Part shown: piece by piece, positions 1 to 9,224 of the stretch
Layout: every line of letters starts with the position of its first letter
Numbering within the stretch: position 1 is the first letter of the stretch
Source of the DNA: Natronosalvus hydrolyticus
GTDB taxonomy: Archaea; Halobacteriota; Halobacteria; Halobacteriales; Natrialbaceae
Length of the DNA stretch: 64,000 nucleotides
Assembly (NCBI GenBank): GCA_025517525.1
Contig: JAOPJZ010000001.1
Span: forward strand, 496,001-560,000
Reading direction: 5' to 3'
Translations under genes and position numbers: made by a program
The notes under the pieces: model-generated
Databases searched by the model: none
Told to the model about the DNA's origin: nothing
The model's input: only the letters and a program-made list of their open reading frames with translations

Positions 1-2
1 CC

Positions 3-686
3 GCCCGTGCAGGTCTCGATACCCTCGTCGTCGACGGCGGGGAGTCGATCCTCGCGCGCAACGCACACCTCGAGAACTATCCCGGCTTTCCCGATGGGGT
101 CGACGCACGCCGGTACCTGACGCTCGTGAGCGACCAGGCCCGAAACGCGGGCGCGACTCTCGAGTTGGGCCGCGTCACCGAGATAACCGACAACGAATCA
201 GATGCTGAGGCGAGTGGCTTCCACGTATGGACAAAAAAGGACGGTGGGACCCCACTCGAGGCACGCCGAGTGATTGCGGCGTCCTGGCCCGACAGCGAAT
301 ACCTCCTGTCGCTCGAGGTCGATCGAGAACAGCGCGGCAGCAAGCACATGGTCTCGGTCGACGGAGGCGGGAGAACGAGCGTCGACGGGGTCTATGCCGC
401 CGGCCGACTCGCGGGCCAGCCACACCAGAGCATCGTCGCTGCTGGCCACGGCGCAACGGTCGCCCTTGCGGTCATCCACGACTCGGAGGTCGCGTTCTAC
501 CACGACTGGGTTACACCGGAGGGCTACTTCACCGACCGCGACCGCGAGGTGCCACCGGGCTGCGAGGAAATCGACGATACTGAACGGCGAGAGCGAGACG
601 AACAGGCCAGAAAGACGATGCTCGAGGCGTTCGCGGAACCGCTCGACGACGAGCCAACGATGCACCCGAGCGTGGCCCAAGAGTGA
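3..686 (+). CDS. FAD/NAD(P)-dependent oxidoreductase, thioredoxin-reductase-like (5' end outside window)
   Basis: The open frame runs in from the left edge, so the N-terminal FAD-binding motif is missing. The visible part has the NYPGFP segment seen after the FAD loop in thioredoxin-reductase-like flavoproteins. Near the C-terminus it has VDGVYAAGRLAG followed by AAGHGATVAL, the second FAD-contacting motif of this family. A charged tail of about 60 residues extends beyond the usual end. No CxxC redox pair is seen in the visible part, so a true thioredoxin reductase role is not shown. The likely activity is a two-electron flavin redox reaction in the cytosol, substrate unknown. The stop codon TGA is at 684-686. 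Confidence 0.8.
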   Translation, partial: ARAGLDTLVVDGGESILARNAHLENYPGFPDGVDARRYLTLVSDQARNAGATLELGRVTEITDNESDAEASGFHVWTKKDGGTPLEARRVIAASWPDSEYLLSLEVDREQRGSKHMVSVDGGGRTSVDGVYAAGRLAGQPHQSIVAAGHGATVALAVIHDSEVAFYHDWVTPEGYFTDRDREVPPGCEEIDDTERRERDEQARKTMLEAFAEPLDDEPTMHPSVAQE

Positions 687-841
687 TCGATACATCGGAT
701 TTGTTGTCGTGGTCAGTGACGGACCAGGTCGGTCTCTGATCGGAACTCAATGACAACAGTCCCTACCGGGCGACCATACCCATCCTACCAGGCGACTATA
801 CCCATACCCATTTTAGCCCTGCGTGCGAAACCCAATCGAGA

Positions 842-2008
842 ATGCTCGAGGGAGTCAACGTCGCACTCGGGGTGTCGGGATCGATTGCCGCCGTCAAAAC
901 CGTCGAACTCGCCCACGAGTTGCGGCGCCAGGGTGCAACTGTTCGGGCCGTGATGAGCCCCAGTTCCCAGCACATCATCCATCCGTGGTCGCTGGAGTTC
1001 GCGACCGAAAACGACGTTGTCACTGACATCACGGGCCGCGTCGAGCATGTCGAACTCTGTGGCTACGACGGGTGGGCCGACGTCTACCTGCTCGCACCGG
1101 CGACGGCGAACACCGTCGGCAAAATCGCACACGCCGTCGACGACACCCCCGTCACGACCGCCGCGACGACGGCCCTCGGCTCGGGAGTCCCCATCGTCAT
1201 CGCGCCCGCGATGCACGAACCCATGTACGACCATCCGGGCGTCCTCGAGGCCATCGAACGCGTCGAAGACTGGGGCGTTTCGTTCGTCGACCCGCGCGTC
1301 GAGGAGGGGAAGGCGAAAATCGCTTCCGAGGAAGCTATCGTTTGTGCAGTCGCGCGTGCGGCAGGCGAGCGCCCACTGGCGGGACGTCACGTCGTCGTCA
1401 CCAGCGGAGCGACGACGGAATCGATCGACCCCGTTCGGGTTCTTTCTAACCGGTCGTCCGGCAAAATGGGGCGAGCCGTCGCTCGCGCGTGTTACGTCCT
1501 CGGGGCAACTGTCACCCTGGTCCACGACGGCCCCGTGGTGCCCTACGCCACCGTTCGGCAGGTCGAAAGCGCCACGGAGATGCTCGAGGCGACCCTCGAG
1601 GCGGCCACCGGCGCTGACGTTCTCGTTTCAGCAGCCGCAATCGGTGACTACACGGTCGAGAAACACGAGGAAAAACTCCGGTCAGGCGAGACACGAACCC
1701 TCGAACTCGAGCCAACACCGAAGCTGCTCGATACGGTTCGTGCGGAACAGCCATCGTTGCCGATCGTTGGATTCAAAACCGAAACGAGCGGCGAGGACTC
1801 GAAGATGATCGAAGCCGCGCGGTCGCTCCTCGAGCGAGTCGATGCCGGGTTCGTCGTCGCCAACGATGCAAGTGTGATGGGAGCCGATCGGACGAGAGCG
1901 CTCCTGGTTCACGGAGAAACCGCTGCCGAGTTCGACGGTACCAAACAGGCTCTCGCCACCGAGATCGGCCGTTCGATTGCCGTTATGCTGGGCGAGGAAA
2001 CCGCCTGA
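842..2008 (+). CDS. coaBC: Bifunctional phosphopantothenoylcysteine decarboxylase / phosphopantothenate-cysteine ligase
   Basis: The 388-residue protein has the flavoprotein decarboxylase domain first (VSGSIAAVKTVELA near residues 10-23, and the PAMHEPMY active-site-like segment). The ligase domain follows, with VVVTSGATTESIDPVR and SNRSSGKMG. Length and domain order match the family. It makes 4'-phosphopantetheine from phosphopantothenate and cysteine in CoA synthesis, using FMN for decarboxylation and a nucleotide for ligation. The start is supported by a TTTTAG box about 28 bp upstream, which suggests a leaderless transcript. The gene stands alone, with no operon partner on its strand. Confidence 0.95.
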   Translation: MLEGVNVALGVSGSIAAVKTVELAHELRRQGATVRAVMSPSSQHIIHPWSLEFATENDVVTDITGRVEHVELCGYDGWADVYLLAPATANTVGKIAHAVDDTPVTTAATTALGSGVPIVIAPAMHEPMYDHPGVLEAIERVEDWGVSFVDPRVEEGKAKIASEEAIVCAVARAAGERPLAGRHVVVTSGATTESIDPVRVLSNRSSGKMGRAVARACYVLGATVTLVHDGPVVPYATVRQVESATEMLEATLEAATGADVLVSAAAIGDYTVEKHEEKLRSGETRTLELEPTPKLLDTVRAEQPSLPIVGFKTETSGEDSKMIEAARSLLERVDAGFVVANDASVMGADRTRALLVHGETAAEFDGTKQALATEIGRSIAVMLGEETA

Positions 2009-2150
2009 CATAGCCGTTTTCGACGCGCTTTACTACTCATCTTCTACCCCTCATCTCACGCGGTCGTCATGAGAATTATATAGGTGGCCTCCCTGTCGTA
2101 ACCTGATGGTAACGGAATTCCTATTGAACAATTATCTGTGGTGATCTCGT

Positions 2151-2723
2151 GTGTTAGGGGCACGGACACAACGCAAACCATTGTCGAAAGGCGAAATATT
2201 CGAAGTCCTGCGCAATCAGCGACGACGCTACGTTCTCCAGTATCTCAAACAGGACGGCAGGCCGGTCGAACTCGGCGATCTCGCCCAGCAGGTTGCGGCC
2301 TGGGAGTACGAAACGACGCTCGAGGGCGTGACACCTGAACAGCGAAAACGCGTGTATACGACGTTACAGCAAACCCATCTACCCAAAATGGACGCCGCGG
2401 GTATTCTTCGGTTTGACGCTGACGAAGGCGTTATCGAACCGACCGACCGAACGGAGGACCTCAACATCTACCTCGAGATCGTCCCCGGTCGGGAAATCGC
2501 CTGGCGTGAACTGTATCTCTCACTCGGCGCAATCGCCTGTGCACTCGTCGCCGCGCTCTGGCTCGAGATCTATCCACTGACGCTCGTCTCGGAACTCGCG
2601 TGGGCAGGACTTATTTCGCTAACCGTCACCGGGACGGCTATCGCACACATCTACTACGAACGGAATATGCGACTGGGACATGGGGAGCAGCCACCCGAAC
2701 TGAGTTACGGAACCGACGACTAA
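2151..2723 (+). CDS. Haloarchaeal HTH regulator-like protein with two C-terminal membrane segments
   Basis: The 190-residue protein starts with GTG; an in-frame TGA lies just upstream at 2142, so no earlier start is possible. Residues 8-80 form a winged-helix-like domain (LSKGEIFEVLRNQRRRYVLQ) of the type annotated DUF7344 in haloarchaea. The C-terminal third has two hydrophobic stretches, about residues 118-137 and 140-160, ending in a short polar tail. The architecture suggests a membrane-anchored DNA-binding or signalling protein. The target is unknown. Domain assignment rests on pattern recognition only. Confidence 0.75.
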   Translation: MLGARTQRKPLSKGEIFEVLRNQRRRYVLQYLKQDGRPVELGDLAQQVAAWEYETTLEGVTPEQRKRVYTTLQQTHLPKMDAAGILRFDADEGVIEPTDRTEDLNIYLEIVPGREIAWRELYLSLGAIACALVAALWLEIYPLTLVSELAWAGLISLTVTGTAIAHIYYERNMRLGHGEQPPELSYGTDD

Positions 2724-2905
2724 TACGGGCTGTTGGGACAATGGACCGCCGATTGCCCGCAATGAGGTCGGCGATCGGTGGTACGTGACGACGACGATCC
2801 CTCTTGGCCAGGTTGGTCTACTCTATCCGACAGCTGTCTCGCTTCCAGATCACACCCGGCATCGCGTATCGTCACCTTTTACACCGTCTCCCGCCCACCT
2901 TCGAC

Positions 2906-3475
2906 ATGGATCAACTCAAACGGTCGCTCCTCGAGGCACCCATCATCGAAAAAGAGGGCTATCATTACTTTGTCCATCCGATCAGCGACGGCGTCCCCAA
3001 ACTCGAACCGTCCTTGCTCCGGGAAATCGTCATCCGGATTATGCGCAAAGCCGACCTCGACGACGTCGACCGCATCGTCACGCCGGCAGCGATGGGAATC
3101 CATATATCGACAGCGGTCTCCCTGATGACTGATATTCCGCTGACTGTAATCCGCAAGCGAGAGTACGGTCTCGAGGGCGAAGTTGCCATCTCACAGGAAA
3201 CCGGCTACTCGAAAAACGAGATGTACATCAACGACGTTCACGAGGGCGAGAAAGTCCTGGTGCTCGATGACGTCCTCTCGACGGGTGGCACGCTGACGGC
3301 GGTCCTGAGCGCGCTCGATGGGATCGGTGCTGAGGTCATCGACACCGTTGCGGTCATCAAAAAGGCCGGTGGCGAGAACAAAGTTGCCGACGCTGGTTAC
3401 CACGTCAAAACGTTGATCAACGTCGACGTCGTCGACGGCGAAGTCGTGATCGTCGACGAAGATGGCGACGACTGA
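2906..3475 (+). CDS. hpt: Hypoxanthine/guanine phosphoribosyltransferase-like protein (archaeal HPT)
   Basis: The 189-residue protein carries the PRPP-binding motif [14 protein letters not shown] near residues 117-130 and matches the archaeal HPT/APRT-like family, which transfers ribose-5-phosphate from PRPP to a purine base in salvage. A longer open frame begins at 2804. I chose ATG 2906 because a CCTTTTACA TATA-like box is centred about 26 bp upstream, as expected for a leaderless haloarchaeal mRNA, and because the family starts at MDQLKRSLL. Some haloarchaeal members act on adenine, so base preference is open. Confidence 0.9.
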   Translation: MDQLKRSLLEAPIIEKEGYHYFVHPISDGVPKLEPSLLREIVIRIMRKADLDDVDRIVTPAAMGIHISTAVSLMTDIPLTVIRKREYGLEGEVAISQETGYSKNEMYINDVHEGEKVLVLDDVLSTGGTLTAVLSALDGIGAEVIDTVAVIKKAGGENKVADAGYHVKTLINVDVVDGEVVIVDEDGDD

Positions 3476-3568
3476 TAGGGATTGTTGTAACGAAATATAG
3501 GCGGTAACCGTCGATATCGGTAATCGATATATTAATTTCGATCAATCGTCTCGCCCTCGAGAAGGAAC

Positions 3569-3865
3569 CTAAAACGGGCCGCGATTTATCGTCGTGTTAC
3601 CTGCATAGGCCTGAAAGACCATAGCCAAAATCATCGACAGACTAATGCCGACAAAAGCAACGGTGATAAAGAGTCGCCCGAACGGATAAACCGAGAGATA
3701 CATAGCTACGATACCGATTGCCGTTGCGGCCAGCGAAACGTACGCGAGTTTGAGTCCGATATCGCCTGCGAGCGTTACCACCCTCGGGAGGTCGTCGTCA
3801 CCGTTCTCTGAACCCTCTTCGGGTGGCCTGAACGATTTTTCGGATGGAGTGGCCCCGTCTGCCAT
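3569..3865 (-). CDS. Small two-pass membrane protein of unknown function
   Basis: The 98-residue protein has an acidic N-terminal segment of about 35 residues, then two hydrophobic stretches (about 43-63 and 67-90). I chose ATG 3865 because the upstream part of the longer frame lacks haloarchaeal protein character, and MADGATPSEK is a typical acidic start. It lies 82 bp downstream of another small membrane protein on the same strand, and the two probably form one transcription unit. No domain is recognised. Confidence 0.65.
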   Translation of the reverse strand: MADGATPSEKSFRPPEEGSENGDDDLPRVVTLAGDIGLKLAYVSLAATAIGIVAMYLSVYPFGRLFITVAFVGISLSMILAMVFQAYAGNTTINRGPF

Positions 3866-3947
3866 ACCATTTACCCCGGTCGCAACCGTGAAAAACGGTG
3901 TGGTCTCTCGCTCGAGTTGGGCGGTGATCGAGTCTGCAACCGTTCGA

Positions 3948-4370
3948 TCAGTAGCCAGACCAGATGAGCGCAATTTCGACTCCGACCGAAGCGAGGGCAA
4001 GTGCAAGCGACGTGAGAAACAGGTGGGCATCGTCGCCGTAGACATCGTCTTCGTTCCTCGTGAGGGGATTCAGCCGTAAACGTATCGAAACGGGTGGGAT
4101 GAGCAAGGACGTCTCATCTGCGACCTCGTCAATCTGTCCACCAGAGCGGTTTCGTATTACCCACATAATGAAGCCAATGGCCGCGCCGATAAATTGTGCT
4201 TCACGGACGAATAGCCAGCTGAACTGGCCGATACGAGCATAACTCCAGAGGGCTCCAACGGCCACACTTCCCAGCAACACGAGCCCGATCACGAGCGCCA
4301 CATCGGCGAGTGCAGCCGGTCGCCACTGTGGCATCGACAGCGGTTCGTTCACGTCGTTTGATCCTGCCAT
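3948..4370 (-). CDS. Small membrane protein of unknown function
   Basis: The 140-residue protein has hydrophobic segments near residues 19-42 and 50-72 and a further one at the C-terminus (about 117-137), joined by a polar acidic loop. It sits just upstream of the similar small membrane protein on the same strand and downstream-convergent to nothing. Nothing in the sequence indicates an enzyme. The pair precedes the dpp transporter genes on the same strand only in position (it lies beyond the 3' end of dppF), so linkage to transport is not implied. Confidence 0.6.
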   Translation of the reverse strand: MAGSNDVNEPLSMPQWRPAALADVALVIGLVLLGSVAVGALWSYARIGQFSWLFVREAQFIGAAIGFIMWVIRNRSGGQIDEVADETSLLIPPVSIRLRLNPLTRNEDDVYGDDAHLFLTSLALALASVGVEIALIWSGY

Positions 4371-4401
4371 CAGTAATCCCGAAACACGTACCGGTCGTTA
4401 T

Positions 4402-5754
4402 TCAATCGGAAACCGGTTGATCGGCTTCGAGCATCGACCCATCGGTTGTCACGTCGTCGTGAAGATGACAGGAAACCTGTCGTCCCTCTCGTTCTGTAAG
4501 TACTGGCGCGTCGCGTTCACAGACGGTCATGAACGATTCCTCGAGGGTTTCTTTCGCCCCCTCGAGATCGCCCCTGGCGAGTTGATCGAACGCTTTATCG
4601 AGCGTCTCGTTGGCCGTCGAATCGGCTAACTCAGTCGGGAGGTTGTTCTCTCGACGTAACTGGGTAATGACGGTTTCTGCGGGTACGTCGGAGACTGAGA
4701 TGTCACCATCGATGTCGTCGGTGTCGATTCCCTCCTCAACAGCAGCGGTTTCGGCAACTGAGTCGAGATTAAGTGTGCTGTCTCGGACACGCTGGCGGAA
4801 GTGTAACACGTCACGCCAGACCGATTGGGAAAGCTCGAGGTTCTCGGGTGGGATCACCTCGGGACAGCGTGTGTGGAACCGACAGCCACTTGGAGGCGCG
4901 CTCGGATCGGGAACGTCGCCTTTGAGTTCGACGCCAAGCCCACGTTCGCGTGGGTCAGGTGTCGGAATCGCAGAGAGAAGTGCTCGTGTGTACGGGTGCT
5001 GAGGATCGTTGAACAGTTCCTCGCTGTTTGCGACCTCGACGAACTCACCGAGATACATCACGGCCACCCGATCACAGATTTCTCGAATGACACCGAGATT
5101 ATGGCTGATGACGATGATCGTCAGGTTAAACGCCTCTTGCAGCTCTTTCATGAGCTGTAAGATCTCAGACTGGATCGACACGTCGAGTGCCGACACCGGT
5201 TCGTCAGCCACGATCACGTCCGGGTTGACCGCGAGCGCTCGCGCGAGGCCGATACGCTGTTTCTGGCCACCGGAGAACTCGTGTGGGTACCGGGCCATAT
5301 CCGAGGCGGAGAGGCCGACGCGTTCGAGTAGATCGGCAACGATGGCCTCTCGCTTCTTCCGATCGCTCATTCCCTGGACAATCAACGGTTCGGCCACCGC
5401 ATCCCCGATGCTCATCCGCGGGTCGAAACTCGAATCGGGGTCCTGGAAGATCATCTGGACGTTGCGACGGAACCGTTTGAGTTCGGTGCTATCGTATTCG
5501 GTAATGTCTTTTCCTTTGTACCTGACCTGTCCACCAGTGGGCTCTTCGAGCCGAATCATCGACGTTGCAGCAGTCGATTTGCCACAGCCGGATTCGCCGA
5601 CGATACCGAACGTCTCGCCCTCGTGTATATCGAAGCTAATCCCGTCAACTGCTTTGACGCGGCCGACCTCCCCGGAGAGCAATCCACCGGAAAGTGGGTA
5701 ATGTTTCTCGAGGTTTTCGATCTGCATGATCGGCTCACTCCGTGACCAACTCAT
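4402..5754 (-). CDS. dppF: Dipeptide/oligopeptide ABC transporter, ATP-binding protein DppF
   Basis: The 450-residue ATPase has Walker A GESGCGKST (about 53-61), signature FSGGQKQR, and Walker B VIVADEPVSALD. The C-terminal oligopeptide-transporter motif SGCRFHTRCPEV is present. It powers import through the DppB/DppC permeases together with DppD. The ATG overlaps the TGA of dppD in an ATGA, so the two are translationally coupled. About 100 mostly acidic residues are inserted between the RCPEV motif and the terminal VSCHLHDD segment, making it longer than the roughly 330-residue bacterial form; I believe this insert is usual in haloarchaeal members. Substrate (peptide, nickel or other) cannot be told from sequence. 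Confidence 0.9.
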   Translation of the reverse strand: MSWSRSEPIMQIENLEKHYPLSGGLLSGEVGRVKAVDGISFDIHEGETFGIVGESGCGKSTAATSMIRLEEPTGGQVRYKGKDITEYDSTELKRFRRNVQMIFQDPDSSFDPRMSIGDAVAEPLIVQGMSDRKKREAIVADLLERVGLSASDMARYPHEFSGGQKQRIGLARALAVNPDVIVADEPVSALDVSIQSEILQLMKELQEAFNLTIIVISHNLGVIREICDRVAVMYLGEFVEVANSEELFNDPQHPYTRALLSAIPTPDPRERGLGVELKGDVPDPSAPPSGCRFHTRCPEVIPPENLELSQSVWRDVLHFRQRVRDSTLNLDSVAETAAVEEGIDTDDIDGDISVSDVPAETVITQLRRENNLPTELADSTANETLDKAFDQLARGDLEGAKETLEESFMTVCERDAPVLTEREGRQVSCHLHDDVTTDGSMLEADQPVSD

Positions 5755-6851
5755 CGATTCTCACCTCCGACTCCCATCTGATCGACGTCCAGTGCTGAAA
5801 CCGTTGCATCGCTTTTCAGGACGATATCCGGATTGCCACCTGGTTCGTAGTGGATGCAGGAAACGACGTGGTCCGCTGTACCGGCTTCGTAGGCCGGCGG
5901 TTGCGGACCTTCCAGACATTCGTCCTGTGCGAAGACACACCGGCTTGCAAACCGACAGCCGTCAGGTGGATCGATTGGACTCGGCAGACTTCCCGGAATA
6001 CCGCCGAGGTTTCCTTTGCTCGGGAGACACTCGAGTAAGGCTCTGGTGTACGGATGTGACGGTGTTTCGAAAATCTCCATCACCGGCCCGCGTTCCATCA
6101 CTTTTCCAGCATACATGACGACGACTCTGTCTGCAACCTCGGCAACGACGCCGAGGTCGTGGGTAATGAACAGAATCGCCATATCTCGTTCTTCTTGCAG
6201 TGATTTGAGCAATTTGAGAATCTGTGCCTGAATCGTGACGTCGAGAGCCGTCGTCGGCTCGTCGGCGATCAACAGGTCCGGCTCACAGGCCAGGGCGATT
6301 GCGATCATCACGCGTTGTTTCATCCCACCGGACAGCTGATGTGGGTAATCACCCAGTCGGGCACTGGCTTCGGGAATCCCTACCTGGGTCAATAGCTCGA
6401 TGGCCTTTTCGTTGGCCTCCTTTTTCGTCACCTCCTGGTGGAGTTCAATCGCTTCGCGAAGTTGCCACCCGATCGTATAGACCGGATTCAGTGCGCCCTG
6501 TGGATTCTGGAAGATGTGACTCACACGGCCGCCACGAAGTGTTCTGAGTTCCTCGACCGTCATGTCGTTGACTTCCTCACCATCGAACTCGATCGAACCT
6601 TCGGGGATGAACCCCGGCGGGCTCTTGAACAGCCGGGTTATCGATTCACTCGTTACTGTTTTCCCGGAGCCACTTTCGCCCACGATGGCGACGGTCTCTC
6701 CCGACTGGACGTCGAACGAAACGCCATCGACTGCTTTGACAACGCCCTCGTCGGTTTGGAAGTACGTACAGAGATCTGAAACCGAAAGGAGCGAGTTACT
6801 CGAGCGAGTCGATTCATCAGTACCGATCGTCTGTGAAGGCTGTTTGCTCAT
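5751..6851 (-). CDS. dppD: Dipeptide/oligopeptide ABC transporter, ATP-binding protein DppD
   Basis: The 366-residue ATPase has Walker A GESGSGKT, signature LSGGMKQR, Walker [13 protein letters not shown], and the C-terminal [12 protein letters not shown] motif of the peptide-transporter ATPases. The frame is open farther upstream to 6959, but ATG 6851 is preferred because it forms an ATGA overlap with the dppC stop, and the upstream part lies inside dppC. It works as the partner of DppF at the cytosolic face of the permease. Spacing shows co-translation with both neighbours. Confidence 0.92.
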   Translation of the reverse strand: MSKQPSQTIGTDESTRSSNSLLSVSDLCTYFQTDEGVVKAVDGVSFDVQSGETVAIVGESGSGKTVTSESITRLFKSPPGFIPEGSIEFDGEEVNDMTVEELRTLRGGRVSHIFQNPQGALNPVYTIGWQLREAIELHQEVTKKEANEKAIELLTQVGIPEASARLGDYPHQLSGGMKQRVMIAIALACEPDLLIADEPTTALDVTIQAQILKLLKSLQEERDMAILFITHDLGVVAEVADRVVVMYAGKVMERGPVMEIFETPSHPYTRALLECLPSKGNLGGIPGSLPSPIDPPDGCRFASRCVFAQDECLEGPQPPAYEAGTADHVVSCIHYEPGGNPDIVLKSDATVSALDVDQMGVGGENR

Positions 6852-8143
6852 TCTCCACCACCTTGTCGTGGATCCAGGGCGTCGCGGAGTGCGTCGCCAA
6901 GGAAATTGAAGGCTAGAATCGTCATAAACAGAAACACGCCCGGAATCGTCGAGATCCACCAGGCACGGTCCAGGTCGCTTCGACCGTCGGCAATCGTTTC
7001 ACCCCACGACGGGAGCCGTGGATCGCCGAGGCCGAGGAACGCCAGCGCTGCTTCGGCAAGAATTAGTCCCGGAATAACGAGCGTCGCCGCTGTGATGACG
7101 CTGTTTGAGACGTTTGGCAGTAAGTGTCGACGCATCGTCCAGAGGCCCCCGGCCCCTGCGTTTTTCGCTGCCATGATGTATTCTTCTTCCCGACGCTGTA
7201 AGGCTTCTGAGCGGACGATACGAGCAATTCCGCCCCATCCGAGCACGCCGAAGATGATGATCATCACGAACAGACTTCCACCGACCAGATACACGACCAG
7301 CAGGTACAGGAAGAAGGTGGGGAACGTAATCTGGATGTCGACGTATCGGAACAGGATTTCGTCGACGTAGCCGCCGAAATACGCTGCCGTGAGGCCAACT
7401 GTCGTGGCTATCAGGATCGTCAGGAACATCCCGATAAGGCCGACTTGCATACTGATCTCCATGCCATAGACGATCGATATAAGGATGTCTTTCCCCTGGT
7501 GGGTCGTTCCAAACGGATGTGCCCAACTACCGTGACACTCGCCACCGCTGACGGGGCCCACACACTGAATAGGCACGGTTTCACGAACCGAACCCCAGAC
7601 AGGTGGTTGATAAGCCAGTACAGGTTCAACCTCTGGCGGATCCATGAATCGGGGGACCGTCAGGCCGATGGCGAAGATAATCGCCAGGTAGATCAGGCTA
7701 ATTACCGCTGCTTTGTTCTTTTTGAATTCACGCCAGTAATAGGCGGTCATCCGTTGATTCTGATAGAGCGGAATCGCCACGTAGAACACTCCAACTAGCA
7801 AGGTCAGTGACCACAGCCAGGTGACACCACCGATCTCTCCGACCAGTGGGTACTCTGCAGGTCCCGCACCCGGAATAAACCCGGGGGTTTCGACCTGATA
7901 TCTGGACGTATCGGTTATGAACGCGACCGTCCGTTGATAGGCCCCTTCAGCGAACCGATTAAACAGATCGTTGAGGAGTGCCAACAGGTAGGTCCCCATG
8001 ATCGCATACCAGGCGATGCGGGTCCTCGTAAAGCCTCGAGCCGTCCCGTCAATCTCGTCCCAGTTGACGTCCTCGAAGGTAACGCTGTCTGCATCCTTTC
8101 TGACGTTTGCGGATTGTGTCGTTGGGTCTGTATCGACGGACAT
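6848..8143 (-). CDS. dppC: Dipeptide/oligopeptide ABC transporter permease DppC
   Basis: The 431-residue integral membrane protein has the BPD-transport EAA loop (EEEYIMAAKNAGAGG) and about six or more hydrophobic segments. It is longer than bacterial DppC (about 300) because of an N-terminal extension holding two extra hydrophobic stretches before the QRMTAYYWREFKKNK segment that begins the usual domain. It pairs with DppB to form the channel. The start codon shares one base with the dppB stop (TAATG). Confidence 0.92.
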   Translation of the reverse strand: MSVDTDPTTQSANVRKDADSVTFEDVNWDEIDGTARGFTRTRIAWYAIMGTYLLALLNDLFNRFAEGAYQRTVAFITDTSRYQVETPGFIPGAGPAEYPLVGEIGGVTWLWSLTLLVGVFYVAIPLYQNQRMTAYYWREFKKNKAAVISLIYLAIIFAIGLTVPRFMDPPEVEPVLAYQPPVWGSVRETVPIQCVGPVSGGECHGSWAHPFGTTHQGKDILISIVYGMEISMQVGLIGMFLTILIATTVGLTAAYFGGYVDEILFRYVDIQITFPTFFLYLLVVYLVGGSLFVMIIIFGVLGWGGIARIVRSEALQRREEEYIMAAKNAGAGGLWTMRRHLLPNVSNSVITAATLVIPGLILAEAALAFLGLGDPRLPSWGETIADGRSDLDRAWWISTIPGVFLFMTILAFNFLGDALRDALDPRQGGGE

Positions 8144-9141
8144 TAGCGATCACCGTATTTGATCCGCGGATCGAGGATTACGTAGGCGATGTCCTGCGCG
8201 AGATTCCCGATGATCGCCACGAACACCGGGACAAACACGGTTCCGAATACGAGGGCGGTATCCTGTGACATAATTGCGTCGAAGGAGAGATAGCCAAGCC
8301 CCGGTATACCGAACACGACTTCGATGAGATACGAGCCCACGAAGACGATCCCAAGAATGTCGCCAACGAGAATGGTCGCAATTGGAATCGATGCAGGTCG
8401 GAAAATGTGTTTGGCTACAATCGTCCGCTCCGAAACGCCTTTCGCTTTTGCGGTTTTGATGAAATCGGATTCGACGTACTCGAGTGCTTCCGCACGCGTG
8501 TAGCGCATCATACTGGCAACTGATGCGGTCATCAAGACGAACATTGGGAGAATCAGCTGTTTGACGTTCTCCCAGCTGACGATAGCTCGAAGTGCCCATT
8601 CGCCATCTATTTTCGACGCCTGGGTGTCAAAGAGGAGGTCAACCCACCCTAACCAGGTCCCGAAAATAACCAGCAGAATAATCGCGAACCAGAAGTTCGG
8701 GATCGAAATGCCGAAGAAGGCGACGAACGTCGCTACGTAGTCGCCACGCGTGTACTGGTTTACTGCGGAGTACAGGCCGATGACGATTCCAATGATGGTC
8801 GAGATGATCACTGCAGGCACGCCGTACATCATCGAGTACGGGATTGCACTGGCCAATGCATCGATAACCGGTTCCGAACGGGAGTCGGACCAGCCCCAGT
8901 TAAAACTGAGCATGTTCTGCATAAAGTCGATGTACTGGATGTGGAACGCCTGATCCATCCCCCTGGCGGTCTCGGCTGCCTGTCTGGCCTGTTCCGGGTC
9001 GGTCCCCGACTGGGCGGCCTGGAACTCGAGTTCCATGATTCTGGTGTCCGGCGTCAGGTACATCAGGACGAACGTAATCGTCAGGACCACCATCGTCGCG
9101 ACCCCAGCCCAGAGCAATCGTTTAAATATATACCATTTCAT
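8143..9141 (-). CDS. dppB: Dipeptide/oligopeptide ABC transporter permease DppB
   Basis: The 332-residue permease starts with the family-typical MKWYIFKRLLW and first membrane helix. It carries the EAA loop ESDFIKTAKAKGVSE and ends in the conserved DPRIKYGDR. Length fits the family. It lies 83 bp downstream of dppA and overlaps dppC by one base. That gap to dppA is the only real space inside the operon. It may let the binding protein be made in excess, which is inference. Confidence 0.93.
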   Translation of the reverse strand: MKWYIFKRLLWAGVATMVVLTITFVLMYLTPDTRIMELEFQAAQSGTDPEQARQAAETARGMDQAFHIQYIDFMQNMLSFNWGWSDSRSEPVIDALASAIPYSMMYGVPAVIISTIIGIVIGLYSAVNQYTRGDYVATFVAFFGISIPNFWFAIILLVIFGTWLGWVDLLFDTQASKIDGEWALRAIVSWENVKQLILPMFVLMTASVASMMRYTRAEALEYVESDFIKTAKAKGVSERTIVAKHIFRPASIPIATILVGDILGIVFVGSYLIEVVFGIPGLGYLSFDAIMSQDTALVFGTVFVPVFVAIIGNLAQDIAYVILDPRIKYGDR

Positions 9142-9224
9142 ACGCTGTATTCCATGTCTGTAGGGAAGTGTGTATTAAATTCGACAGCTTACCAGCTGTA
9201 GCGGTCGGTTCGGTACGTCGCCAG